Below, in pieces: positions 16,032-22,160 of a DNA stretch of 29,918 nucleotides. Origin of the DNA: a virus. Every line of letters starts with the position of its first letter. Position 1 is the first letter of the stretch. The DNA lies in the IMG/VR virus record IMGVR_UViG_3300021963_000471, positions 1-29,918 of that record; one strand, 5' to 3'. Position numbers and translations under genes: made by a program. The notes under the pieces were generated by a model. The model was not told the DNA's origin and did not search any database. It worked only from the letters and a program-made list of their open reading frames with translations.

Positions 16032-16124
16032 CGGAAGGGGAGGGGATCGAACCCTCAAGGCGGCTCATCACCGCTCGCTCGATTTCAAGTCGAGTGCCGT
16101 CGCCAACCATCGGCTAGCCCTTCC
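16032..16124 (-). tRNA. tRNA-Ser (anticodon UGA)
   Basis: On the minus strand the acceptor arms GGAAGGG and CCCTTCC pair perfectly. The anticodon arm is CTCGA-CTTGAAA-TCGAG with anticodon TGA at 16085-16087, the T arm is GAGGG-TTCGATC-CCCTC, and a long variable arm with a GCGG/CCGC stem marks a class II tRNA. The D stem is GCC(G)/(C)GGC. Three bases rather than two separate the acceptor and D stems, an oddity. CCA is not encoded. It decodes UCA serine codons and is only three bases from attachment-like element A. It has the same anticodon as the tRNA fragment in element B. Confidence 0.88.
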
Positions 16125-16126
16125 AA

Positions 16127-16323
16127 GATGGCGCGAGATGGCGCGAGCCAACCTCGCAGAAACACCTAAACACGCAGGTCAAAGCCCTATTTCGACCACA
16201 CCCCCTACGGTTTTCAAGTCCGCCCCAATCACGCTTATCTCTTGCGTTGCAACAACCCTCGAGTACCACCTCTACACACGAAATCCCACCCCGTACCAGC
16301 CAGTTGGCGCGAGATGGCGCGCA
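16127..16323 (+). other. Attachment-site-like element A
   Basis: It begins with a tandem pair of 10-bp units (GATGGCGCGA, 16127-16147), contains GGTTTTCAAGTCCG at 16209-16222, and ends with another tandem pair (16304-16323). From 16209 to 16323 it aligns without gaps to 18469-18583 of element B with 14 differences in 115. The stretch 16148-16208 does not resemble a tRNA T arm, unlike B. By analogy with tyrosine-integrase sites, the tandem units would be arm-type binding sites and TTTCAAGTC the core. A hybrid or duplicated att site is the inferred origin. Confidence 0.6.
16209..16323 (+). repeat. 115-bp long direct repeat, left copy
   Basis: Matches 18469-18583 at 101 of 115 positions by eye with no gaps, in the same orientation and 2260 bp apart. 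Most differences are transitions or scattered single changes, which suggests an old duplication or two separately acquired related sites. Confidence 0.85.
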
Positions 16324-16389
16324 AGATCATGCACAAGTTCTCGGCGTGTCGAAGTAGCGGTTCGTTCATGTAGCGATAGCGTTTGCCAC

Positions 16390-16407
16390 GTGGACACCCC
16401 CGTCCAC
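16390..16407 (+). promoter_or_regulatory. Small hairpin upstream of the cassette genes
   Basis: GTGGAC (16390-16395) and GTCCAC (16402-16407) pair perfectly around ACCCCC, 22 bases before the ATG at 16429. It could be an operator half-site pair or an mRNA leader hairpin. I see no convincing promoter beside it. The rest of 16324-16428 shows nothing else I can name. Confidence 0.4.
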
Positions 16408-16428
16408 TTGAACGTTAGGAACACCCCC

Positions 16429-16743
16429 ATGCAAGACATCCACACCTCTCCCATGATCTGGGTAGACATGCTGACTGGCACCCGTCACGTCGACCGACAT
16501 GGCAATCACAAGCCATGCTTCGACTGTGACAAGGAGAAGGTCGAACTGAAGCAACAGATTTTAAAGGAAGCGACGGAACGCACTGAGCTGTACTGGCGTG
16601 CCAAGTTTTCAATGGATCGTAGAAGTGCCCTTGAAGAAGCAGCACAACTTGTCGAGGCCGAATGTGGTCTTACACGGCTTGGCCACGAGGCGCTTCCCTG
16701 TGTTCACTGCACACTCGCCGCAAAGATTCGGGCGCAGAAGTGA
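16429..16743 (+). CDS. Small protein with two CxxC pairs, first gene of the cassette
   Basis: A 104-residue protein. I chose ATG 16429 because TAGGA lies 8 bases upstream; the longer frame back to 16138 runs through the att-like element and gives low-quality sequence. CFDC near residue 30 and CVHC near residue 94 could together bind zinc, separated by a charged helix (KEKVELKQQILKEATERTEL). I do not recognise a family. It is the first of three overlapping genes between elements A and B. A DNA-binding or regulatory role is possible but unsupported. Confidence 0.6.
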   Translation: MQDIHTSPMIWVDMLTGTRHVDRHGNHKPCFDCDKEKVELKQQILKEATERTELYWRAKFSMDRRSALEEAAQLVEAECGLTRLGHEALPCVHCTLAAKIRAQK

Positions 16744-17036
16744 GCTACGAGATCAAGGCGACCGCCGAAGGCGGCATGACCATCACTGAGTCGCACTACA
16801 AATTGACAGAGGATCTGGTCAACGTCTTTCCTCGTTGCCACAGCTGCGACACGGAGCGGAGTTACCAGTCGCGCATTGACATGGTCGATGCTGTCATCCG
16901 CGATTTGGAGGCTCATCTTCGCGAGCAGATTGCGCAGGAAATCAAGGCTCTAAACGATGAAGGCCTAGATAAGCAACTATGGCTTCTCGTCGACGTTCTG
17001 AATGCCTGCGCTGCAATCGCTAGGGGGAATAAGTGA
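16740..17036 (+). CDS. Small hypothetical protein ending in the IARG motif
   Basis: A 98-residue protein. GTG 16740 is preferred because it overlaps the previous stop by four bases (GTGA), like most genes here; an upstream in-frame ATG at 16662 would overlap far more. CHSC sits near residue 34. The segment LREQIAQEIKA and the end AAIARGNK are shared in style with the 52-residue protein at 28176 (LREQIAKEIEA ... EIARGVND). Such short proteins with a terminal IARG are frequent in actinophages with no known function. The AGGGGG that encodes part of this end is also the ribosome site of the next gene. Confidence 0.65.
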   Translation: MSYEIKATAEGGMTITESHYKLTEDLVNVFPRCHSCDTERSYQSRIDMVDAVIRDLEAHLREQIAQEIKALNDEGLDKQLWLLVDVLNACAAIARGNK

Positions 17037-17218
17037 ACGACCTAAAGTGCGACTGCGGTCAACCCGCGAAATACAAGTGTCAAACAACCGACAAGTTCTT
17101 TGGAATCTTTTATCAGTATCTACGGTGCGAAGAACATCAAGAGTGGGGACCGATGGGGATGTTGAGTAGCTACCGCCGTGAAGAAATGCAGCGGTTGGCC
17201 GCTATTGCTAAAAGATAG
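17033..17218 (+). CDS. Small zinc-ribbon-like protein
   Basis: A 61-residue protein, GTG start in a four-base overlap, with AGGGGG seven bases upstream. It has CDCGQPAKYKC near the N-terminus and a later Cys/His pair (LRCEEHQEWG), a layout that could bind one zinc ion. It ends with a charged helix (YRREEMQRLAAIAKR). The gene runs convergently into the methyltransferase gene and overlaps its 3' end by 11 bases, which could give antisense interference between them. No family recognised. Confidence 0.65.
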   Translation: MNDLKCDCGQPAKYKCQTTDKFFGIFYQYLRCEEHQEWGPMGMLSSYRREEMQRLAAIAKR

Positions 17219-18245
17219 AAGTAGTCGCGTACTTGATGCGCGCCTTGGCTATCTCGACGTACTCAGGTGACTGATCAATCCCGATGAACTGAAAGCCCTC
17301 AAGGACGCATGCCTTGCCGGTTGACCCGCTACCCATGAATGGGTCGAGGACGGTGCCTGTCGGTGGCGTCACCAGCTTGACTAGGTAGCGCATGAGATTG
17401 GTTGGCTTGACGGTTGGATGAAAGTTCTTCAACTCGTTACCGCTGCGACCAGCGCCAGCGAAGGGAGTGTCACCTCCTTTGGCATCTAGGTTTTCACGGT
17501 AAGACTCATAAGGTGGCCGCTTATCCTCGAAATCCTCAAGCCCTTCGTTGCGATCTTTCTTGCTTGCCTTGGCGCAGTAGAAGAACTTTGCCCACTCGGT
17601 CTCAAGACCGTCGTGGATGAGGTTGGCAGGCCAGCGGCCCCCAGGCTCTGTCTGTGTTCCTGCGCCTAACCCCAAACCAAAGATGCCGTTGTCGTGTCGA
17701 TGAATCTCAGGACGAACTAAGGCGTCATCGCTTGATACGCGACTCGCGTCGATGTTGAGACCGCCAGTGCCGTGAGCGAGCACGTTGGCCGCGACGGTTC
17801 CAATCAGCGGCTTGCGAGCGAGGACCATTGGCTCATGCGCTGGCTTAAGTGCGGTACCCCAACCTTGCCAGTCATCAAGCGTCTTGCCGATGTTCATAGA
17901 CTTCGGAAAGCCTGAGCCATAAAGCCACATGATCTGATCGCGTATCTCGAAGCCTGCGTCCTCGATGGCAACAGCCATGCGGTGATAGGTGCGAGAGCCA
18001 GAGAAAGCGATGAGGTGTCCTCCTGGCTTGAGCACACGGAGCGCTTCACGCCAGACATCGACGTTGAAGGCGATGCCGCTGGCATCCCACGACTTGCCCA
18101 TGAAGCCAAGCTCGTATGGAGGATCGGTAACGACAGAGTCGACCGAGTTGTCTGGCATCGCTTTCATAGCTGCGATGCAGTCGCTGTTGATGATGGTCGT
18201 GCGCGATGGCGCAGAGGTTGATTCAGTATCTAGTGGGAGGGTCAC
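17208..18245 (-). CDS. DNA adenine/cytosine-N4 methyltransferase (DPPY type)
   Basis: A 345-residue protein encoded leftward. It has DPPY at residues 41-44 (catalytic motif IV) and DPFMGSG at 301-307 (motif I, SAM binding) followed by GFQFIGIDQSPEYVEIA. The order motif IV then motif I marks the beta class of amino-methyltransferases. HPTVKPTNLMRYLV before motif I is typical of the family. No restriction endonuclease partner is visible, so it is probably an orphan enzyme protecting phage DNA or altering host expression. It is the only structural or early-region gene besides the integrase and repressor on the minus strand and lies between the two att-like elements, consistent with acquisition as a cassette. 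Target sequence unknown. Confidence 0.92.
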   Translation of the reverse strand: MTLPLDTESTSAPSRTTIINSDCIAAMKAMPDNSVDSVVTDPPYELGFMGKSWDASGIAFNVDVWREALRVLKPGGHLIAFSGSRTYHRMAVAIEDAGFEIRDQIMWLYGSGFPKSMNIGKTLDDWQGWGTALKPAHEPMVLARKPLIGTVAANVLAHGTGGLNIDASRVSSDDALVRPEIHRHDNGIFGLGLGAGTQTEPGGRWPANLIHDGLETEWAKFFYCAKASKKDRNEGLEDFEDKRPPYESYRENLDAKGGDTPFAGAGRSGNELKNFHPTVKPTNLMRYLVKLVTPPTGTVLDPFMGSGSTGKACVLEGFQFIGIDQSPEYVEIAKARIKYATTSIF

Positions 18246-18392
18246 AAGCCGATGCTTGTGGTTGCGTCACGATTTCTTCCTCACATCGCTGCGTGACGCT
18301 AGTCCAGCTCATACACGCTCTGACCTGCACGTTCTCGACACTTCGAAAGATGGCGCGAGATGGCGCGCGAGCAGGTCTGAAAAACCGTAGCG

Positions 18393-18418
18393 CAGCGCAA
18401 GCGAGATGCCTTGCGCTG
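18393..18418 (-). terminator. tRNA-type terminator inside element B
   Basis: CAGCGCAAG and CTTGCGCTG form a perfect 9-bp stem with an 8-base loop. On the minus strand it lies just after the tRNA-Ser 3' end and is followed about eight bases on by TTTTT. It would terminate a host tRNA transcript rebuilt by integration. Confidence 0.72.
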
Positions 18419-18468
18419 TAGCGGGAGGAGTGGGATTCGAACCCACGGAAGACATCCCTGCCTTCACC

Positions 18469-18583
18469 GGCTTTCAAGTCCGCGCCAATCACGCGTATCC
18501 CTTGCGGCGCAATAACCCTCGAGTACCACCGTTACACACGAAATCCCATCTAGTCCCTGCCAGTTGGCGCGAGATGGCGCGCA
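18469..18583 (+). repeat. 115-bp long direct repeat, right copy
   Basis: Partner of 16209-16323. Homology starts exactly at the TTTCAAG anticodon-loop core and runs rightward to the end of the arm units. To the left of the core the two elements share only the outer GATGGCGCGA pairs. Confidence 0.85.
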
Positions 18584-18657
18584 GTTCGGCGTGTCGTACA
18601 TGCGATCAGATGAGAGTGCGCTAGCGTCTGCATCGCACCTTCCTTGTAGCAGATGAG

Positions 18658-18687
18658 AGACCTCACACGCCGTTCCGTGTGGGGTCT
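18658..18687 (-). terminator. Integrase-operon terminator
   Basis: Bases 18658-18669 pair with 18676-18687 in a 12-bp stem with one G-U and a 6-base loop. GCAGA and TCTGC further out extend it. It lies 9 bases past the integrase stop on the minus strand. The remaining 18584-18657 shows no further feature I can name. Confidence 0.75.
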
Positions 18688-18696
18688 TCTGCTTGT

Positions 18697-19836
18697 CTAG
18701 GCGTAGTCCTCGAGGTTCACGACGTTATCTGGTGGCGGTGGAGTGTAGGAGCCGAGTCGGTTCAGCTTCGCAGCTGCTGACTGGTCTGCCTCTTGTCCTG
18801 GACGGACGTAGAACTTGTCGGTGATGCCAGTGCCTGAGTGACCAAGGCGACGGCTCACGATGGTGACGTCCACACCCTCTTCGATGAGAACCGTGGCGTG
18901 GCTGTGGCGTAGATCGCGCAGAGGGATGAAGGGCAGCTCGTACTTCGCACACTTCTGCTTGAACTTGGTGCTGACAAGGTCTGGGTGAATGAAGCCACCG
19001 TCCTTATCTCGGATCACTGGGCCAGTACCCATGCGGTCGATGAGGCGCTCGCGAGCCCAGTCAGGAAGGCTGATGGTACGGAGCGAGCGCTTGGACTTCG
19101 GAGGCTCGAGGTAGAGACCACGACCAGTCGCTGAGTGAAGACCTTGGACGACTCGGAGCTCACCCTTCTCGAGATCGACGTTGTCCCAAGTGAGTCCGCA
19201 TATCTCGGAGCGACGCATGCCGCACCCAAGAGCGAGGACAACGACGAGCTCAATCTCATCGCCTCGGAAGGCGTCAAGAGCCCTGCTGATGATCTCCGCA
19301 TTCCAGACCGTCAAGTCGCGTTCTGAGACCTGTGGACGGTCGGTGCCACTCATTGGGTCGAGTGCTAGGTAGTTCCACTTCACAGCCTGTCTGAGAGCCG
19401 TATGGAGGGCTGTGTAGGCATGAGCCATGGTGCGCTCGCTGAGTTCAGCCTTCTCGTACTCGAGCCTCGCCAGCCAGTTGTCGATGATCTGAGAGTCAAG
19501 GTCTGCAAGCTGCACCTGTCCGATGTACGGCGTCACGTAGAGACGGAGCTTCTCTTCATAGCCCTGAACGGTGCGAGTGCGTCGCTTCTTCTCCTTGAAG
19601 GGGAGATAGACGTCTGAGATGTAGCTGGCGAGCGTCATGGACTGCTTGAGCTTCTTGCCCTTGCCGTACTCCAGGGCCAGTCGTGCGAGCTCCTGAGCGG
19701 CTTCCTGCTTGGAGCCACGAACCGTGGCTGTCGGACGGACGCGCTTGCCAGTCTCTGAGTCTCTGCCGGCACTGACCTCGACTCGCCAGATGCCCTTGCC
19801 GATGGATCGGATGGTTCCCAGGTCACGTCTAGTCAT
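18697..19836 (-). CDS. int: Tyrosine-type integrase
   Basis: A 379-residue site-specific recombinase. The N-terminal ~65 residues (GTIRSIGKGIWRVEVSAGRD) match the arm-binding domain, residues about 67-165 the core-binding SAM-like domain, and the rest the catalytic domain. Visible catalytic residues are Arg208 in GMRRSE, a Lys in PKSKRS, Arg310 in DLRHS, His333 in RLGHSG and Tyr343 in ITDKFY. The usual His of the H-x-x-R box is Arg307 here. The start overlaps the repressor stop (ATGA), so the two are co-transcribed leftward. Its gene ends about 110 bp from element B, the probable attP. Confidence 0.95.
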   Translation of the reverse strand: MTRRDLGTIRSIGKGIWRVEVSAGRDSETGKRVRPTATVRGSKQEAAQELARLALEYGKGKKLKQSMTLASYISDVYLPFKEKKRRTRTVQGYEEKLRLYVTPYIGQVQLADLDSQIIDNWLARLEYEKAELSERTMAHAYTALHTALRQAVKWNYLALDPMSGTDRPQVSERDLTVWNAEIISRALDAFRGDEIELVVVLALGCGMRRSEICGLTWDNVDLEKGELRVVQGLHSATGRGLYLEPPKSKRSLRTISLPDWARERLIDRMGTGPVIRDKDGGFIHPDLVSTKFKQKCAKYELPFIPLRDLRHSHATVLIEEGVDVTIVSRRLGHSGTGITDKFYVRPGQEADQSAAAKLNRLGSYTPPPPDNVVNLEDYA

Positions 19837-20150
19837 GGTGTCTCATCTCGCTTGCGTGTCAGGTACTCGACGACGTCCTGTCGATAGGCAGGCATCAGGT
19901 AAGCCCATCCCCCAGGTGGATCGAGAGCCATGACGATGGCGGTTAATTGCTCAAGCGTGGGGAGTTGCTCGCCTCGCTCGATGGCGTAAAGAGTGCGCTC
20001 CGAAAGTGAGACGCCAGTCGTCAAAGTGACTGCCTTGCAAGCGTCCGCGACGCGGTCATAGCCAGCGACAATCCTGGCACCGCGAAGGCGTCGACCCACC
20101 ACTTCTGCGTCGATGAGTGGCTTTCCATTGTTAGGCATAAACCTATGCAC
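19833..20150 (-). CDS. HTH repressor-like protein (candidate immunity repressor)
   Basis: A 105-residue protein transcribed leftward ahead of the integrase with an ATGA overlap. Residues about 17-77 form an XRE-type helix-turn-helix: GRRLRGARIVAGYDRVADAC, SERTLYAIERGEQLPTLEQL. The ending with PAYRQDVVEYLTRKRD is helical. Divergent orientation to the Cro-like gene at 20358 and co-transcription with int suggest that it maintains lysogeny. It is short for a repressor and lacks a self-cleavage domain, so induction would have to work in another way. A second ATG at 20138 is possible. Confidence 0.78.
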   Translation of the reverse strand: MHRFMPNNGKPLIDAEVVGRRLRGARIVAGYDRVADACKAVTLTTGVSLSERTLYAIERGEQLPTLEQLTAIVMALDPPGGWAYLMPAYRQDVVEYLTRKRDETP

Positions 20151-20357
20151 TCCATTCGGTTGCGATAATTGTCACTATACGCCAGTGGTACGCCTGTGAC
20201 CATTCTATGACCGTAAATCATGTCGAAATTGTGTCTATGAGGCGGCGTGTCGCCCCTCTGATTCTGTGTCGTTCGCATATCGTTTACGCACAGCGACATT
20301 GACGACGAATCACATCGCCGTAACTATGCCGCAACACCAACGAAGCAAGGAGATCAA
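20151..20357. promoter_or_regulatory. Divergent control region between repressor and Cro-like genes
   Basis: No gene fits here. For the rightward genes TTGACG (20299-20304), a 16-base spacer and TAACTA (20321-20326) make a sigma-70-like promoter. For the repressor, TATAGT on the minus strand (20174-20179) is a plausible -10 with a poor -35. GTCAC (20171-20175) and GTGAC (20196-20200) form an inverted repeat over that -10, and TCTATGA occurs twice (20204-20210 and 20234-20240); both are operator candidates. Confidence 0.65.
20299..20326 (+). promoter_or_regulatory. Probable early rightward promoter
   Basis: TTGACG and TAACTA separated by 16 bases, about 32 bases before the GTG start of the Cro-like gene, with AAGGAG just upstream of that start. 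It would drive the long early operon. Confidence 0.6.
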
Positions 20358-20576
20358 GTGACCGCTCCAAGAGCGCTACAGCCCAACCCAGAGAGGTTGC
20401 GTGAGTTGCGGATTGAGAAGGCGCTATCGCAGCGCGAGCTCGCTCGTATCTCAGGCATCCGTCCTGGCACCGTCAACAGAGTCGAACAGGGTCATCCGAC
20501 GCGTCTTTCCACCATCGCAGCCCTCGCGCTCGCTCTTGGTGTGGAGCCGCTCGACATCGCTCGAGTGGATGTCTGA
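20358..20576 (+). CDS. Cro-like HTH protein
   Basis: A 72-residue XRE-family protein with a GTG start after AAGGAG. The helix-turn-helix fills most of it: RLRELRIEKALSQRELARIS, GIRPGTVNRVEQGHPTR, STIAALALALGVEPLDI. It is the first gene of the rightward early operon and faces the repressor across a 207-bp control region, as Cro does in lambda-like switches. It probably binds the same operators (inference). It overlaps the next gene by eight bases. Confidence 0.85.
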   Translation: MTAPRALQPNPERLRELRIEKALSQRELARISGIRPGTVNRVEQGHPTRLSTIAALALALGVEPLDIARVDV

Positions 20577-20754
20577 GCGACTGACGATGACAGTGCAGGA
20601 AACCGCCGAGGCTCTCGGCATCAGCCGGAACACGGCCTACGAGCTCGTACACCAGGGACACATCCCATCGGTGCGACTCGGTCGGCGGCTACTCGTACCC
20701 AAGCAAGCACTACACGCCTGGCTTGAAGGACAGGCAGAACGGAAGCACCCATGA
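20569..20754 (+). CDS. Excisionase-like / MerR-type HTH protein
   Basis: A 61-residue protein; ATG 20569 (or the internal ATG 20587) is preferred to a longer frame that would cover most of the Cro-like gene. The fold is the small winged HTH of excisionase/helix-turn-helix family 17: MTVQETAEALGISRNTAYEL, then GHIPSVRLGRRLLVPKQAL. Such proteins bend DNA at att sites and direct excision, or act as small regulators. With an integrase nearby, excisionase is the leading guess. It overlaps the next gene by four bases (ATGA). Confidence 0.8.
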   Translation: MSERLTMTVQETAEALGISRNTAYELVHQGHIPSVRLGRRLLVPKQALHAWLEGQAERKHP

Positions 20755-21059
20755 ACGCAATATCAGAACGACGCAGGAAGGCAGCGGACAACCTCGTCCG
20801 ACTCTCGGCACTCAACAACGTGCCAGAAGCTGCTCGCATCTATAACCACGACACACATCAGATTGATCTCGACCGAGTTGCAGACTGGACATGGTCATCA
20901 GGCGAAGAGGTCTTGGTCAACACCTTGCTCTTCTGCCTCGACATCGGACAGAACGCTCCATCGCTTCGCGACATCTTCTACCGCCTCGACGATGACAACC
21001 GCAACGTCGTCATCGAGACACTGCGCATCCTCAACGGACACGAACCACTCGTCTCATGA
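20751..21059 (+). CDS. Hypothetical early protein
   Basis: A 102-residue acidic, mainly helical protein in ATGA overlaps with both neighbours. Segments: ERRRKAADNLVRLSALNNVP, WTWSSGEEVLVNTLLFCLDI and LRDIFYRLDDDNRNVVIETL. No cysteine pairs, signal or membrane span. I do not recognise a family. Tight coupling to an HTH gene on either side suggests a role in early regulation, but nothing in the sequence proves it. Confidence 0.7.
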   Translation: MNAISERRRKAADNLVRLSALNNVPEAARIYNHDTHQIDLDRVADWTWSSGEEVLVNTLLFCLDIGQNAPSLRDIFYRLDDDNRNVVIETLRILNGHEPLVS

Positions 21060-21439
21060 CCGAAGACTCCCCCTCACTCTTTGACGTCGAGTACGAGACT
21101 CGCACCGATCCACTGCAGCCAGTCCGCATGAGGGCTGTAGCGCGTACCTCTGACCCAATCACAAGTCACCAGGCAGCTGCATCAGTCAGAGACATCACCA
21201 AGACCCATGAGCGTGTTCTCGAGGTTCTGGACCGATATGGGCCAGCGACCGATGAAGAGATCGAGCGCTACTACTTCAACCTCGCACAGCTCTTCGATTG
21301 GCCTCCAGCGTCTCCTTCAGGACTTCGCTCACGACGTGCCGAACTCGTTGCACTAGGCAAGGTCTATGACACAGGACAACGCGGAAAGACCGCATCAGGT
21401 CGTGCAACAGCGATCTGGGAACTGAAGGAACATCTATGA
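21056..21439 (+). CDS. Winged-helix-like early regulatory protein
   Basis: A 127-residue protein. The pattern TSDPITSHQAAASVRDITKT, ERVLEVLDRYGPATDEEIE, and SPSGLRSRRAELVALGKVYD with SGRATAIWEL is a frequent phage and mobile-element wHTH layout, where SGLRSRRAELV is the recognition helix. It is likely to bind DNA. It has often been annotated as a hypothetical protein near replication genes. It overlaps its neighbours by four bases at each end. Confidence 0.72.
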   Translation: MTEDSPSLFDVEYETRTDPLQPVRMRAVARTSDPITSHQAAASVRDITKTHERVLEVLDRYGPATDEEIERYYFNLAQLFDWPPASPSGLRSRRAELVALGKVYDTGQRGKTASGRATAIWELKEHL

Positions 21440-21948
21440 GCCGAGTCTCCCCTCGCACCTATCTCCCTCTGGACTGCCGAGTCTTCGAGGACGACAAGAT
21501 CATCAAGGCCGGCGAGCGAGCCGCCTTCCTCTACCTCAACATCCTCTGCGCCATAAAGCTCGACGGCGCTGATGGCACGATCACCGAACGCAAGATCAGT
21601 AGATTGCATGTGGATAAGTGGCGTCAACGTGTGGATAAGTTGATTGCAGCTGAGCTTCTACTCGTCATAAATGGGCCTTCTGACGACGACCCAGACGCCG
21701 AAATCGAGTACTTGGTACCTGCCTGGTCGCGTTGGAACATGCTCACTGCCGACATCGAGCGGAAGCGTTCTCAGGCTCGTATCGCAGCAGAAACGAGATG
21801 GAATCGTCATGCGTCCGCATCTGCGCCTCGCACTGCATCCGCATATACAAAGATAAGAGAAGATAAGAAAAGAAGCGATTCAGACATCACTACTCTTGGC
21901 TCTTCTGTGGATAACGTCATGCAGAGGCTCGAGAGAGGTCAGGGATGA
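21436..21948 (+). CDS. Putative replisome-organizer / replication-initiator-like protein
   Basis: A 170-residue protein. The N-terminal ~110 residues (YLPLDCRVFEDDKIIKAGE, FLYLNILCAIKLDGADGTIT, ERKISRLHVDKWRQRVDKLI) form a wHTH layout known from phage replication-organizer N-terminal domains, which bind the origin and recruit host helicase. The C-terminal part is a basic Ser/Arg linker with AYTKIREDKKRSD. Gene order, before the primase-polymerase, agrees. The family match is by pattern only and could equally be a regulatory protein. Confidence 0.5.
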   Translation: MSRVSPRTYLPLDCRVFEDDKIIKAGERAAFLYLNILCAIKLDGADGTITERKISRLHVDKWRQRVDKLIAAELLLVINGPSDDDPDAEIEYLVPAWSRWNMLTADIERKRSQARIAAETRWNRHASASAPRTASAYTKIREDKKRSDSDITTLGSSVDNVMQRLERGQG

Positions 21949-22160
21949 AGAAGGTCTCTACCTGCTCTCGATGCAAAAAGCCGACAAGAGTCTTCAGAAT
22001 AGAAGTGACTGAGGATGAGTACTCAGTCGTCTGTGATGCCATGCCAACACTTCAAGGCATCTTCAAGCTCGTCGATCTAGTAACCAACACCGTCGAGGTC
22101 TGTGACGTCGCTCCGTACCAGTACCAAGCGCACCACTGTACGGAGGCAGACAGACAATGA
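21945..22160 (+). CDS. Small zinc-ribbon protein
   Basis: A 71-residue protein in ATGA overlaps. CSRCKKPTRVF near the N-terminus supplies one CxxC pair; further Cys and His residues appear at VVCD, EVCD and AHHC, enough to complete a metal site. No known family. It may be a DNA- or protein-binding adaptor in the early operon. Confidence 0.65.
   Translation: MKKVSTCSRCKKPTRVFRIEVTEDEYSVVCDAMPTLQGIFKLVDLVTNTVEVCDVAPYQYQAHHCTEADRQ

Larger units (their letters stand above)
18349..18583 (+). other. Attachment-site-like element B (probable attP)
   Basis: Left tandem arm units at 18349-18371, a tRNA-Ser 3' half with its terminator at 18393-18478, and right arm units at 18564-18583. Read on the minus strand, 18478 to 18422 runs CTTGAAA anticodon loop (UGA), GCCGG, a variable arm with a GAAG/CTTC stem, the T arm GTGGG-TTCGAAT-CCCAC, and the acceptor strand TCCTCCC. 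The 5' half of a tRNA is absent: the bases 5' of the loop (GCGGA) cannot pair with GCCGG. This is what a phage site needs to restore a host tRNA-Ser gene on integration. The integrase gene lies about 110 bp away. Confidence 0.78.

Noticed and set aside
16148-16222. A tRNA 3' half in element A
   Set aside because: Only the anticodon-loop core matches; no T arm or acceptor strand can be drawn.
16138-16428. N-terminal extension of the 104-residue cassette protein
   Set aside because: It runs through element A and has no ribosome site; ATG 16429 has TAGGA at proper distance.
18422-18600. A complete second tRNA-Ser gene in element B
   Set aside because: The 3' half is good but no matching 5' acceptor (GGGAGGA) or D arm is present, and the anticodon stem cannot form. 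It is a 3' fragment, as in attP.
18206-18624. Small frames on both strands across the att region
   Set aside because: They cover repeats, a tRNA fragment and hairpins, lack ribosome sites, and show no protein-like features.
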